Positions 1 to 11,350 of a stretch of 64,000 bases of DNA are shown in pieces. The notes below the pieces were generated by a model. That model ran no database searches, was not told the origin of the DNA, and saw only the letters and a program-made list of their open reading frames with translations. The stretch is from Epiperipatus broadwayi (lineage: Eukaryota; Onychophora; Udeonychophora; Euonychophora; Peripatidae). The DNA lies in assembly GCA_028023455.1 (NCBI GenBank), contig JAQFVV010012420.1:1178001-1242000 (forward strand). The letters are read 5' to 3'. Position 1 is the stretch's first letter, and every line of letters starts with the position of its first letter. The translations under genes and the position numbers were made by a program.

Positions 1-437
1 AGTGCAAATTGATGATGATCACTATTGTGAAATATCGCTAAGTAGCCAATCGCTAAGTGGGGTAAAGGTGTATATAAAAAGGATTTGAAAGTGAAAGTAA
101 TGAAGATTTTCCATACTTACAAAAACATTTTTATGATTTGAGAATTTTTGAAAATAGTAACAATACTCAAGAAATTGTATTAAAAATAAGCCAAACTTTT
201 CTGGAGAGATTTAATCAAGTGAGACACTTAAAAACTACACTGCGATTATTTTGTATCCACATAAAATCAAATTTAAGAACTTAAAATTAAACTCCTTTAT
301 ATGGTTAGATATGAATAATTGAGAAATGGAATTAGGAGAATTCCAAAGCAGTTTTACGTGGAAAAATAAATTTGAAAATTTTAACTACTTAGAGAAATTA
401 ATTTCTGAAAATATTATTGACAATAGAAATAAAACAA
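1..437. other. AT-rich non-coding stretch
   Basis: No coding frame, RNA gene or recognisable repeat is visible here. It is the left flank of the first hammerhead-repeat insertion. Confidence 0.5.
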
Positions 438-550
438 TATAAGATATAACTAAGGTATATGAGCACAGACTTTCACACCATCCACCACTTTCCACTCTAT
501 CTCATAACACTGATACACTTGAACACATATATGTTGAAAAGAAAATTATC

Positions 551-594
551 ACCAATATACATATTTCATGTTAAACCAGCAATCATCAGTTGGT
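551..594 (-). ncRNA. Hammerhead ribozyme motif (type I), family 1, inverted copy
   Basis: Read on the minus strand this has ACCAA, CTGATGA, a stem-loop, GAAA, a short stem III, then TTGGT. Stem II has one mismatch (AACA instead of AGCA), so this copy may be weak or inactive. Confidence 0.6.
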
Positions 595-1295
595 CCAGAT
601 TACCAACTCTACACATATATATTCTATAAGTGCTCAGATATATATTAAGATAGCCAATCTTCATATTTTAATGGACAGGCTTCAATCTACTCCACACTCC
701 AACTCTTCAACTGTCCATCCAATTGAAAATCTGATGATGGAATGCTCAAAGGCCACCCTGAGGCTGAGATTCTTGTCACACCCATGTTGACCATAAGTCA
801 ATCTGACCCCTCATATATAGGACATAATCCATTTAATACATGTTGCTGGTTTAGCATGAAATATATATATTGGTGATTATTTATCTTTTCAACTATATGT
901 GTTCAAGTGTATCAGTGTTATGAGATAGAGTGGAAAGTGATGGATGATGTGAAAGTCTGTGCTCATATACCCTATATATTACATATATAGACGCAGGTAT
1001 ATAATAAGTCTGTGTTTCAGTTATTACATAGTAGAGATGCCTTCCCATCTCTTGTATATGTATTAAATGGATTATGTCCTATATATGAGGGGTCAGATTG
1101 ACTTATGGTCAACATGGGTGTGACAAGAATCTCGGCCTCAGGGTGGCCTTTGAGCATTCCATCATCAGATTTTCAATTGGATGGACAGTTAAAGAGTTGG
1201 AGTGTGGAGTAGATTGAAGTCTGTCCATTAAAGTATGAAGATTGGCTACCTTAATATATATCTGAGCACTTATAGCATATATGTGTAGAGATGGT

Positions 1296-1350
1296 AATCT
1301 GGACCAACTGATGATTGCTGGTTTAGCATGAAATATGTATATTGGTGATT
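1296..1350 (+). ncRNA. Hammerhead ribozyme motif (type I), family 1
   Basis: The order is AATC-TGG-ACCAA (stem I, 5' side), CTGATGA core at 1308-1314, stem II TGCT-GGTTT-AGCA, GAAA, a 2-3-bp stem III closed by a short loop, a predicted UA cleavage site, then TTGGT-GATT (stem I, 3' side). Stem I has 5 bp, an internal bulge and 4 more bp, as natural type I hammerheads have. A U-U mismatch at the base of stem II departs from the usual G-C pair. Activity is untested. Confidence 0.75.
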
Positions 1351-1766
1351 ATTTATCTTTTCAACATATGTGTTCAAGTGTATCAGTGTTATGAGATAGA
1401 GTGGAAAGTGGTGGATGGTGTGAAAGTCTGTGCTCATATACCCTATATATTACATATATAGACGCAGGTATATAATAAGTCTGTGTTTCAGTTATTACAT
1501 AGTAGAGATGTCTTCCCATCTCTTGTATATGTATTAAATGGATTATGTCCTATATATGAGGGGTCAGATTGACTTATGGTGAACATGGGTGTGACAAGAA
1601 TCTCGGCCTCAGGGTGGCCTTTGAGCATTCCATCATCAGATTTTCAATTGGATGGACAGTTAAAGAGTTGGTGTGTGGAGTAGATTGAAGCCTGTCCATT
1701 AAAGTATGAAGATTGGCTATCTTAATATATATCTGAGCACTTATAGCATATATGTGTAGAGATGGT

Positions 1767-1821
1767 AATCTGGACCAACTGATGATTGCTGGTTTAGCAT
1801 GAAATATGTATATTGGTGATT
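1767..1821 (+). ncRNA. Hammerhead ribozyme motif (type I), family 1
   Basis: This is the next tandem copy, exactly 471 bp after the previous one. It keeps the same stems, the CTGATGA core (1779-1785) and GAAA. Every predicted pair is preserved. Confidence 0.75.
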
Positions 1822-1980
1822 ATTTATCTTTTCAACATATGTGTTCAAGTGTATCAGTGTTATGAGATAGAGTGGAAAGTGGTGGATGGTGTGAAAGTCT
1901 GTGCTCATACACCCTATATATTACATATATAGACGCAGGTATATAATAAGCCTGTGTTTCAGTTATTATAAGATATAACT

Positions 1981-3607
1981 GAAAATGTTATATTAAAGGA
2001 ATGGGATTTAATAGAATGAAAAAATTGGCAAACACTCTTCTACAATAGATTTTATAAAATCCTCTAAAGCAGACTTAGCATAATACAATTTAAAATACTG
2101 AATTCTTAGCAAAATATAAGTTGATATTCTATAAAAGTATGTGGGGCAATTAATAACATTTTAAGTACTTATCCTATTATGAAGATTGATAATGTAAAGC
2201 TCTCCAACCATTTATAGAATTTAAGATACTATCAATATTAGTATTCATATCCATTCCAATGTTTAAATGTTTGTGTGTATAAAGAAGTAGATAATCATTT
2301 TGGAAATATTATTTTTAATTAATAAGATTAATTTTAAATATTAATACTTTTTATCAAATGCAGTATTTTAATAGTAATAATACAAAAAAGTCTGAATTTA
2401 TATATCTATTGCTTTATTAGTATTTAAAGTGTTCAATATAATGAATGTAATAGAATTCATCTTTTTTAATCAGTAACAAATTTATAACTGACAGACACGT
2501 CTGCATTGCAACATGAACACATAAAAACAATCTTTACATATTCAATATTTAAGGTATATAAAGAATAACAATGTTTTATAAACATAATAAATGTTTCAAT
2601 ATATACTTTATATAATTCATACCTATGGCTTTTTTTTTATATCTAATAGTTTTTTCCCTAGGTGATTAATTTGTCAAAGTAGTTATTTGCATTATATAAT
2701 GTAAAATATTTGTTTTAAACAGAATGTAGATCATTTAGGATTTTTTTTTATTTAATTAAATGCAGTGAAAGGTTTTTTTTTCTTTTTAAAATATTTTAAA
2801 ATTTAAATATCATAAAAGCAACTTCATTTCTCCTTTGTTATGCAGAAAATTTCAAATAAGCAGGTGATATTTATAAAACTTTTAAGATTTACGATAAAAT
2901 AATTTTATCTTTTTAATAAATATTTTGAGAATGAATAGAAAATTTTTTAAAAGTATTATATATTTGTTTAATTAATTCGCATTTATTTTTATATTATTTT
3001 TTGTTGCAGGCGACTAAAATAATAGTCAAACTTTACTTAACCTGAAGAGGTTTTTTTTTTGTATGAAACTTTCGTAATAATAAACTTCTAAAACTTTATT
3101 GCAGCTTGCTATCATATTTATTCCTTTTCAAAAAAGCGATTATTGTTTAATTTATTTAAATAAAATATGCCCCTAACATTTACAATGACTTTGAATTAGT
3201 CCAATTTCAGTTTGGCAAGAAAATAATGGCAACAATATCCTGTGGACAAAGAATTGAAACATCAACGGGGGAACTTTATACCTTACTGAATATAATTGGT
3301 CTATTATTATCCTTTCATCATACCATACTATGAAGATTGCTTATCAAATAAATTCAAATATTTTACAAGGATAGTTATTTTTTTATGATCTTCTTTATCC
3401 CGAATTCACTTTATCTTTCTCATACTCAGTCCCATTTATTTATTGGTTTGTTACCATCATGTGATTTTTTTTTTGTAACACTTTACATTATTTAAAAATA
3501 ATACAATATAAATGTTTCATTGCTTAAACAAAATAAAATTACAATGATAATTATTTAAAAAAAGTATTTTCAGATAATATGTTTAATACATATGTATACA
3601 CATACAC
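1981..3607. other. AT-rich non-coding stretch
   Basis: Homopolymer-rich AT sequence between two insertions of the same repeat family. I see no gene or structured repeat. Confidence 0.5.
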
Positions 3608-3718
3608 ACTACTTATTTAAAAGACAGGGTATGAGCACAGACTTTCACATGACCCACCACTCTCCACACTATCTCATAACACTGATACACTTGAATACAC
3701 ATATGTTGAAAGATAAAT

Positions 3719-3773
3719 AATCACCAATATACGTATTTCATGCTAAACCAGCAATCATCAGTTGGTCCAGATT
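3719..3773 (-). ncRNA. Hammerhead ribozyme motif (type I), family 1, inverted copy
   Basis: On the minus strand this is complete: AATC-TGG-ACCAA, CTGATGA, TGCT/AGCA stem II, GAAA, short stem III, TTGGT-GATT. Stem III has a changed loop (ACGT) but its pairs are kept. Confidence 0.7.
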
Positions 3774-3991
3774 ACCATCTCCACACATATATGCTACAAG
3801 TGCTCAGATATATATTAAGATAGCAAATCCTCCTACTTTAATGGACAGGCTTCAATCTACTCCACACTCCAACTCTTCAACCGTCCATCCAATTGAAAAT
3901 CTGATGATGGAACGCTCAAAGGCCACCCTGAGGCCGATATTATTGTCACACCCATGTTGACCTAAAGTCAATCTGACCCCTCATGTACAGG

Positions 3992-4038
3992 ACCAACTGA
4001 TGATTGTGGTTTAGCATGAAATATGTATATTGGTGATT
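3992..4038 (+). ncRNA. Hammerhead motif, family 1, damaged at junction
   Basis: The core CTGATGA and GAAA are present. Stem II has lost one base, and the outer 5' half of stem I (AATC) is missing because the inverted/direct junction falls just upstream. It is probably inactive. Confidence 0.5.
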
Positions 4039-4455
4039 ATTTATCTTTTCAACATATGTGTGTTCAAGTGTATCAGTGTTATGAGATAGTGTGGAGAATG
4101 GTGGGTCATGTGAAAGTCTGTGCTCATACCCTGTCTATTACATATATAGACGCAGGTATATATAAGCCTGTGTATTTCAGCTATTACATATTAGAGATGT
4201 CTGCCTATCCCTTGCATATGTATTTAATGGATTATGTCCTGTACATGAGGGGTCAGATTGACTTTAGGTCAACATGGATGTGACAATAATCTTGGCCTCA
4301 GGGTGGTCTTTGAGCGTTCCATCATCAGATTTTCAATTGGATGGACGGTTGAAGAGTTGGAGTGTGGAGTAGATTGAAGCCTGTCCATTAAAGTAGGAGG
4401 ATTTGCTATCTTAATATATATCTGAGCACTTGTCGCATATATGTGTGGAGATGGT

Positions 4456-4510
4456 AATCTGGACCAACTGATGATTGCTGGTTTAGCATGAAATACGTAT
4501 ATTGGTGATT
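4456..4510 (+). ncRNA. Hammerhead ribozyme motif (type I), family 1
   Basis: Complete copy with all stem pairs of the 1296-1350 motif. The stem III loop carries the same ACGT variant as the inverted copy of this locus, so the two parts of the insertion came from one template. Confidence 0.75.
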
Positions 4511-4668
4511 ATTTATCTTTTCAACATATGTGTGTTCAAGTGTATCAGTGTTATGAGATAGTGTGGAGAGTGGTGGGTCATGTGAAAGTCTGTGCTCATA
4601 CCCTGTCTATTACATATATAGATGCAGGTATATATAAGCCTGTGTATTCCAGCTACTACTTATTTAAA

Positions 4669-7226
4669 TATTGTGTTAAAATAAAAAAGTATTAAATTTA
4701 AGACTTTCTTTAAAAAAGCCATTTTTTAAAAATGATCATCATTTTTTAAGATTGATGCCTAATAGGATGGTGACTTCGTTAAAGCTACGTTATTTGAGGG
4801 TAAAATGATATTCACCATAAAAATGTACAGTACAGAGTTATTTACTACACAGTATATAATGTTATGTTTTGATTATAGAATTAAAATCTGATTAATGTAC
4901 TTAACCTAGTTTGAATCCATTATCCTTGCAAAATAATTAGCGCTTTCATTTATAAAATATCCAAAATAAATTTTTTTTTTCATCATTAATGGCTGAAAAA
5001 TGCAAGTTTCTAATAACACAGTCAATTATATGCACATTAGTTAAAATATATTCATTTTATCAATTTTGAATTAAAATTTTTATAAACACTAATTTTGCTC
5101 ACAGCAAAAATATGCTCACTATAACTGTATTATTTTGAGTTAAAAAAAATGATTTGATGCATTATGGAGTTGATATTCAACTTTATATAATAAAAGGTTG
5201 CTAAACATAAATTAAAAGTTTTTATTTGCTCAATATCTCATAATTTGTTTCTGACATATTCAAGATAATAGTAACATTTATTGTGAACAGAAAAAATACA
5301 ATATTGGCATTAAAAAAAGATATTTAATCATTTCCATTACTAAAACAAAACATCAACTGCACATTACATTTTTTTATTTGATTTCAGCTGCATTTATATA
5401 AAATAAATTCATAAATTGTTGCTTTAAAAAAAAGAAGTAACCCACTGCAAAAAAATTGTAAAAAGAAATACCTTGATAATTGAACATAATATGTATCAAA
5501 AATAAGTTTTAAAATGTACCTTATATTAATTTTTGTCTATATGCTTTATTTTAATTTAACACCACATGATTCAGAGAATATCATTTTGGGGATATGTAAA
5601 AACAAAATAGCAGATCATCAGTCCAAAAAAATTTTTTTCACCTGAAAATTATAACTATTTAAATGTTTTTATACAGTATATTTATCATCAGATTAGTATT
5701 TTTATTAATAAGATGCTTAGTAAAATATTTATTCATTAATATATATTTTTTAAATTTTAAATTTTATTTTTTTAATTGGCTTTTATATATTTTGAATTTA
5801 AGGTAAATTAATTTTTTTCTATAGGAATTCATTATAATTTATGTAAGATTTTAAATTTATGCATCAATTTGGAGAACCAATTGAATTTGCTATTTGAGAT
5901 AAAGGTGTATATACATAAAAAGCCATTAACAGCCTATTGTTAATTTTCCCTCCTTCATAAAAGAACACCAGGAAGTTAGATTAAATTTTTTTGTATTCTT
6001 AGTATTAAATCAAAAAATACTATAGTTTATTAATTTTTTTTTATTATACTGAAACATTTTTTTTTATAATAACGTCACTGCTCCAAGTAAAAATTTGGAT
6101 ATATTTTTGTGTTTATCTACATTTGTGGTTGGTTTACTGTTAGAAATTTCTTTGCAGTCTCTGCTTTATTTCTAAAATAAAATTATTGGTTAAAATAATT
6201 ATCTTTCTTTTTTACACATGTAAAAGCACACGTATATGATCTAAGGCACAAATACATGCCAAATTATTAAAAACTTAGTCACAAGTATGGTTATATTTTT
6301 ACACACAGAATTATTCAAATATAAATGCAAACAATTCACACAGAACTATCTGTAATACAATTAATACATGCACTTTCTTATATATACTTACAAAACTATC
6401 TATAATCCAAATCAAATAAGAAGTTTTGCATATGTACTTAAAAATGTGCTATTTGCATTTACACTAGATTTATTTTATGGTTAAAACTATAGTTGCTATT
6501 AAGTTTTTAATAATTTGGCTAGTACTACTACTACTAATTTTATGTGCTTGTTTTATTTTATTTATAACTACTAGTTTTGCCTTTAGAAAAACTGACTTTA
6601 ATAGTTACATTGAAGAAATATACTTACCTAAGCATATTTCAAATTTACAAGTGCACCACTTATCTTAAGTTTCATTATAATACAACTATTTACAGTATAA
6701 CAACTCTAAACCATCCACTCTCACAGAATATGTATTATGTGAACAATCTTCATTTGTCAAATAAGCTAAAAGCTAAACAAATTTGGATTTCCACAACTAC
6801 AGTAGTATATTGCTAACATACCTTATTGATTTTAATACTTGAATTTATTTGCAATCAGTTTAAACTTCAATACAACACCAAAATAAATTTCACACAAAAA
6901 GAAGACATTTTTTTTCATTTTATAATACCTTATAAAATATTAATTTATATAAAATGAGGAATTTATTGATGTTCTTTCTACAGGGTATTATAAAATGATA
7001 GAAATTGTCCCACCTTGGGAAGAATGATATTATGTCATATTAAAGGCAAGAAGTGATGACAAAATGAAAAATAGAAATGAATGTTAACAAAATGAAAAAT
7101 CAGATTTGTGCATATTTTTTACTTCATAACTCCTAATTGTTATTACACACAGTTACACACATATATAAAGTATCACAAAATTTTAACATTTATATATAAA
7201 CAAAAATACAAAAATACATGACTAAG
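4669..7226. other. AT-rich non-coding stretch
   Basis: No coding exon, repeat or RNA gene recognised. The short open frame at 6477-6668 encodes a leucine-rich hydrophobic stretch with no family features and is probably chance. Confidence 0.45.
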
Positions 7227-7233
7227 ATAATTC

Positions 7234-7414
7234 ATAAGCTAGATCTCTCCAAAAATCAATTAAATGAATTTGCAAATATTTTCCATCTTTTGTTCTATCA
7301 ATGCCAATCTATTTTATCATCTTTTAACCGATAAAATAGATTAGAATTGATGTAATAAAAGGTGAGTTTTATTTACAAGTTTATTTAAATGATTTTTTTG
7401 GAGATCTAGCTTAT
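7234..7414. repeat. Long imperfect hairpin (MITE-like)
   Basis: Two arms of about 85 bp are inverted around 7320. The outer ends read ATAAGCTAGATCTC and GAGATCTAGCTTAT; the inner ends read CTATTTTATC and GATAAAATAG. No coding capacity. A palindromic MITE or a folded-back retroelement end are both possible. Confidence 0.6.
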
Positions 7415-7566
7415 AAATTATCTGATCAGATTTGTCTGTTATGTGAATAAAGTTTATATTCTTATTGTTACATATTTGATAAGCCATAAAATTATTTATG
7501 CGCTCATTAAAACCATGAAAATTATATATATATATATTAATTCTAATATTTTCATGGATAAAAGAT

Positions 7567-7714
7567 GTCATATTATTATTACTATTTGCGGGATATTCTG
7601 TGTAGTGAAAAAACTAAGTGCTGACATTTCAGTACAATATCAAGTACCTTCCTCAGAGCATTCTCTTTCTCAAATCATTACACAGAATATCCCGCAAATA
7701 GTAATAATAATATG
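7567..7714 (-). repeat. Perfect 36-38-bp inverted repeat around a Penelope-type 3' motif
   Basis: Arms at 7567-7604 and 7679-7714 are exact reverse complements across a spacer of about 74 bp. Read on the minus strand, the spacer holds GCTCTGAGGAAGG, a short self-complementary run, then CTGAAATGTCAGC. This resembles the stem-loop near the 3' ends of Penelope-like elements (compare 58950-59000 in this window). It may be a small non-autonomous Penelope derivative. Confidence 0.5.
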
Positions 7715-7857
7715 ACACACACACATAAACACACACACACACATATATATATATATATGTAGACACATATGTAAAACATGCATACATATATTTTTAAAGA
7801 TATATAAATTTCTGCATAAGAATATAGTTAATTTTGATAGATTAATATATGTTTTAC

Positions 7858-8003
7858 CATTGATATAAGCATATTCTCCCCAACCATAAATTGGTCCAGT
7901 CACCTGAGTTACTGCTAAGAAAAACGTTCCTATGAGCATGATTTTGGTATTCAACCATGAAAAAAGATGAGGATATTCTAAAGGATTCAAAAACTTTGTG
8001 TAC
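7858..8003 (-). CDS. Internal exon of a class A GPCR (DRY region, TM4, start of ECL2)
   Basis: This 146-bp minus-strand exon has a TTTTTAG acceptor (8004-8005) and a GT donor (7856-7857). Its first base completes a codon that would be the R of the E/DRY motif; the next residues are YTKFLNPLEY, fitting the rhodopsin-family Y..-PL.Y pattern of intracellular loop 2. A hydrophobic segment follows (IMLIGTFFLAVTQVTG = TM4), then PIYGWGEYAY, like the GWG.Y start of extracellular loop 2 in opsins and related receptors. The usual TM4 tryptophan is absent (F instead). The flanking exons are not visible in the window or not recognised. The receptor subfamily cannot be set from one exon; an opsin-like or orphan aminergic-type receptor is plausible. 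Coding on both sides of the splice sites stops at once, which supports a true exon. Confidence 0.7.
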
Positions 8004-8040
8004 CTAAAAATATAAAAAGAATATATATATATATGTAACA

Positions 8041-9240
8041 TTAAATTAAAATATCAATGTATTTATGTATAATATATATAGCTTTTTCCAAATGTTGTTA
8101 ATTTTCTTTAATTCACATCTTTCATTCAAACTCTCAGGCCTTTTAAAAATCTCTATAGCTTCTCTTAGCAATCTCTGGTCATATTGTTCAATTTTTACTA
8201 GAATATTTGTTTTATCAAAATTGATATCATGATTAGTTACTTTTATATGAGAATAAATAGATGATGAATTGGATTTTTCTCTGATTGCCAGAAAGTGTTC
8301 TTCCTTTCTAATATTTATTCTATGATTACTCTGTCCAATATATGAATGTAAATAGACCCTACATGGAATTTCATGTACATCATGTCACTCTAAAGAAACT
8401 TTATCTTTAGGAAGTGGAAATATTTCATTAATTTTTTTTAAGGTAGTGTAAACTGTGTGAATATTATTTTTCCTTGTAAGGTTATCAATTTTATCAGTTA
8501 CTCCTTTTATATATGGCAAAATTTGTCTTAATTTCTGATCTATCAAAATCTTTTTTCTTTTTAAAAGAAAAAATCCTATTAATAATGCTGTAACTAAAAC
8601 CATTATCAAGAAACATTTTATTAGTAGCAGAAATGTCTTGGAGAAAATGACTATTATCAGAAAACCTCTTCATTCTATCCAACAACGTCTTTGTCACTGA
8701 AAATAGTTGTGCAAGATGGTGATGAAAAGAAAATGTAGATACCCCCCCCCCAGTATGTATTTGTTTTTTTTATATACCATGGCATGAAGAACCACCCTCC
8801 TTTCTTTTAATTAAAACATCTAGAAAAGGCAATTGGTTATTATTTTCTATTTCCATAATAAATTTGATATTGTTGTGAAAATAAAAAAATAAAAAAGTCA
8901 TCAACAGCATGCTTACCATGAGATCAAATAACAAAGGTATCATCAACATACCTCAGCCATATAGATGGTTTTTTAACTGCTGAAGTCAAAATTTTATTTT
9001 CCAAATCTTCCATAAAAATAGAAGCTAATACTGGAGAAATTGGTGAACCCATAGCTAGACCTGATGTTTGTTTATACATCTGCTCATCAAAAACAAAAAA
9101 TATACTTAATAAGCAGTGTTCAATCAAAATAACAGCAAAATTAGATAATTGAATATTTTTTAAAACTTGAATAGCTTCATTTATAGGTACAATAGTAAAA
9201 AGCAAAACAATATCAAAACATACCAAGTTCTTGAATCAGT
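8041..9240 (-). pseudogene. Decayed Penelope-like element: reverse transcriptase plus GIY-YIG endonuclease
   Basis: On the minus strand the order is that of Penelope-like elements. RT motif A-like CFDIVLLFTIVPINEA and then GLAMGSPISPVLA and RYVDDTFVI (catalytic YVDD) lie in an open stretch at 8924-9226. PFLDVLIKRKEGG lies near 8810-8840. A linker follows (8385-8697, two frames: SFHHHLAQLFSVTKTLLDRM upstream, then basic residues). A GIY-YIG half (HEIPC, VYLHSYIGQSN, EEHFLAIRE) lies at about 8050-8380. Several stops and frame changes break it. It sits 40 bp upstream of the GPCR exon, inside an intron and in the same orientation. It is distinct from the Penelope family at 52861-59097. Inactive fossil. 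Confidence 0.8.
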
Positions 9241-9379
9241 AATAAAAAACAAAATTTAACAATACATAATCTCACTCCTGTCCAAAAGCCAATTTGCTAA
9301 AACATGATTATCAGCAACACAAGTCACCTTTCTATTTAAAACAATTATTGACCTAGAAGAAAAAATATAGCCCAATAGT

Positions 9380-9850
9380 AGTTCAGCTAGACATCAAAGC
9401 TGTGTTTGATATGTTCCGAGTAAACCTTCTTATCAAAACACTAATAGAAAAAAATTCCGATATCAATAATCTATGTTCTTACAAATTTCCTTCAAAATAG
9501 GGAAATACATAGAATACTAAATAATAGATTTTTTTCATCCTTTAATCCTTCTTACTCAATACCTCAAGAGACTACTAAGTACACTTCTATTCATGACATA
9601 TCTTAATCCCTCACTTAATAAAAAATTACCAGGCATTTTTGTACTAAATTTGAAAACAAACATATCAAATATCACCTATATGGAAGACCTCACCATCTTT
9701 CTCAATTTCAAAAAAAAAGATTCTAATTCTATTATAAATGTTGAAAGAATACTCAATGGTTTATAAATTAGAATTCATTATAAACAATCTTATGCTTAAT
9801 CAACTTTCATTGTAAAAACTAAAAAACAAAACTTCAAAGGGAATCCTACT
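9380..9850 (+). pseudogene. Decayed LINE reverse transcriptase
   Basis: Conceptual translation across frames gives QLDIKAVFDMF (motif A of non-LTR reverse transcriptases, LDIKAAFD type), then YSIPQETT (SIPQGS-like motif B), a run matching PLLFMIYLNPLLNKLP, and TYMEDLTIFLNF, where YADD-like motif C has lost its first Asp. Stops and shifts are frequent. The clade is uncertain (Jockey/I-like). It lies on the strand opposite to the adjacent Penelope fossil. Confidence 0.6.
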
Positions 9851-11125
9851 TCCTTCTTTGGCTTCCCCTTCCATCTTAGCAGTACAGAAGTATGTACAAT
9901 AATTTAAGAAAAACTTAAAACTAAAGTAAAAAGCTACCTCAACTCTCTTTCTAAATCATAACTCTCTCTTTACTCCAAAATATTTTTACATTCTAATTAT
10001 TTCTGGAATTACATACTATCAACTCATTATAAACAATACAAAGGCATTCATCACAAATATATATTTCCTAATCAGAAAATCCCACTTTTGGAAAGCAAAT
10101 GTCATCTATCTTTCTCAACCATTTTGGTTCAAAATGGATTCTCAATAAACATATTTAAAATTAAAAAAAAAAAAACCTTAAATCTAATCTCAATCTGTTC
10201 TACCATATTCCCTAATTCAAAATAAACTTTCAATAAACATATTTAAAATTTAAAAAGCATTAAACCTTATCTTAATCTATTCTACCATATTCCTCAATCA
10301 AAATATTCTTTAAATTGATCCAACCGATAAACTTCCTCTTTAAGGGAACTCTGGAATTATATTATTAAACACATGTTAGACATTCCTAACCTCTATTTTA
10401 AATCATCTATAGATAAATACAAATATTAAGACATTTACTCATTCATATATCCACTCTGAACAGATATTGAAAAAAAAAATTCTCAAAATAAATAACAAAC
10501 ATTTATAGAATGTCCAGTATTAAGTTTCACTCATACAAAAATTGCAATACTATTAAATAGCCCCAACATGAATATCCACCCTCTGATTGGAAAATTTACA
10601 ACAGGTATCTCCACTAATATCTGTGCCAGTTCCTTTGTCCTGTATGTTTTGTGTTACTCTAGATACACATTTATCTATAACCATAATTTTAGAAAATACT
10701 CAAATATCTGTGATAAAATGAATTCCATATGAGAGACAGATAAAAAAAAATCACACCTTTAAACATTTTTAACATAATAACCTGACATTAATGAGCATTT
10801 AAACTATCTTCTAGATGATGAGTTGGACACAGTAATTAATTATACATTGGAACATATTGACAATCATTATGCTTTTTTGATTAAAAACAGTAACCATATG
10901 AACATTAAAAGTGGACATCAATAATGTGGCATTATTTTTACAATCTAAATCAACATACTCAAACCTTATGTAAATTTTCATGCTCATAATAAAGTTTTGT
11001 TAAAACTAATAATAATAATGATGATAATAATAATAATAATAAAAGTAAGAATACAGCCAATTTAATTTTTTTAAATAACTAAGTTGGAGGGGGAGGGGAA
11101 TGAATCAAAAAATTTTATACAATAC
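9851..11125. other. Possible LINE remnant, then AT-rich sequence
   Basis: The first ~500 bp may continue the LINE coding region (frames with LSKS, SKIFLHSNYFWNYIL), too decayed to delimit. AT-rich sequence follows, with a small (AAT/ATG)n tract near 11010-11042. No other feature seen. Confidence 0.35.
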
Positions 11126-11291
11126 TTATTTATAAAATCACTATATATCACATGATCACCACTCTTTATGCTTACGCAAGCTATTTAACACAGAGGCAAA
11201 AACTCTCCATACAGTAATGCCACTCAGTGCAAATCAGAGTAATCATTATTCAGGAAGGTTTGTGCATAAAATTGCTATCTAGTGCACACTC

Positions 11292-11350
11292 ATCCAATAT
11301 TCCTGGACTAATTTCTAGGTTGTGGCTTTTATCAGTGAGGAGCCTTGGAT
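11292..11350 (-). ncRNA. Hammerhead motif, family 2, degenerate copy
   Basis: On the minus strand: CTCA, CTGATAA (core base changed from CTGATGA), AGCC/ACC stem II remnant, GAAA, TTAGTC. The outer ATCC/GGAT pairing of stem I is kept. Probably inactive. Confidence 0.5.

Larger units (their letters stand above)
452..1966 (+). mobile_element. Hammerhead-bearing tandem repeat insertion (retrozyme-like), family 1, locus 1
   Basis: An inverted partial monomer (about 452-840) is followed by more than two direct monomers with a period of about 471 bp (the same GGTTTAGC motif sits at 848, 1320 and 1791). The whole array is flanked by a perfect 14-bp duplication, TATAAGATATAACT, at 438-451 and 1967-1980, so it arrived as one unit. 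Each full monomer carries a hammerhead ribozyme motif. The right end extends about 54 nt beyond the point in the monomer where the inverted left copy stops. No protein is encoded. Animal retrozymes, which are short tandem non-autonomous retroelements with type I hammerheads, are the best match known to me; a decayed Penelope-element terminal repeat is the alternative. Confidence 0.8.
3622..4654 (+). mobile_element. Hammerhead-bearing tandem repeat insertion, family 1, locus 2
   Basis: This is an independent insertion of the 452-1966 family. An inverted partial monomer (3622 to about 3990) is joined to about 1.4 direct monomers; the period between ribozyme motifs at 3992 and 4463 is 471 bp. 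A perfect 14-bp duplication, ACTACTTATTTAAA, lies at 3608-3621 and 4655-4668. The right end again extends about 46 nt past the equivalent of the left end. The junction of inverted and direct parts lies beside the ribozyme, as in locus 1. Confidence 0.8.

Noticed and set aside
590-790. Open frame of 66 codons
   Set aside because: Lies inside the inverted arm of the ribozyme repeat and is not kept in the other copies.
452-1966. CRISPR-like spaced repeats
   Set aside because: Units are ~471 bp, head-to-tail without unique spacers, in an animal genome; target duplications show a retroelement.
4023-4283. Open frame of 86 codons
   Set aside because: Inside the direct monomer of the ribozyme repeat; the sister monomers carry stops.
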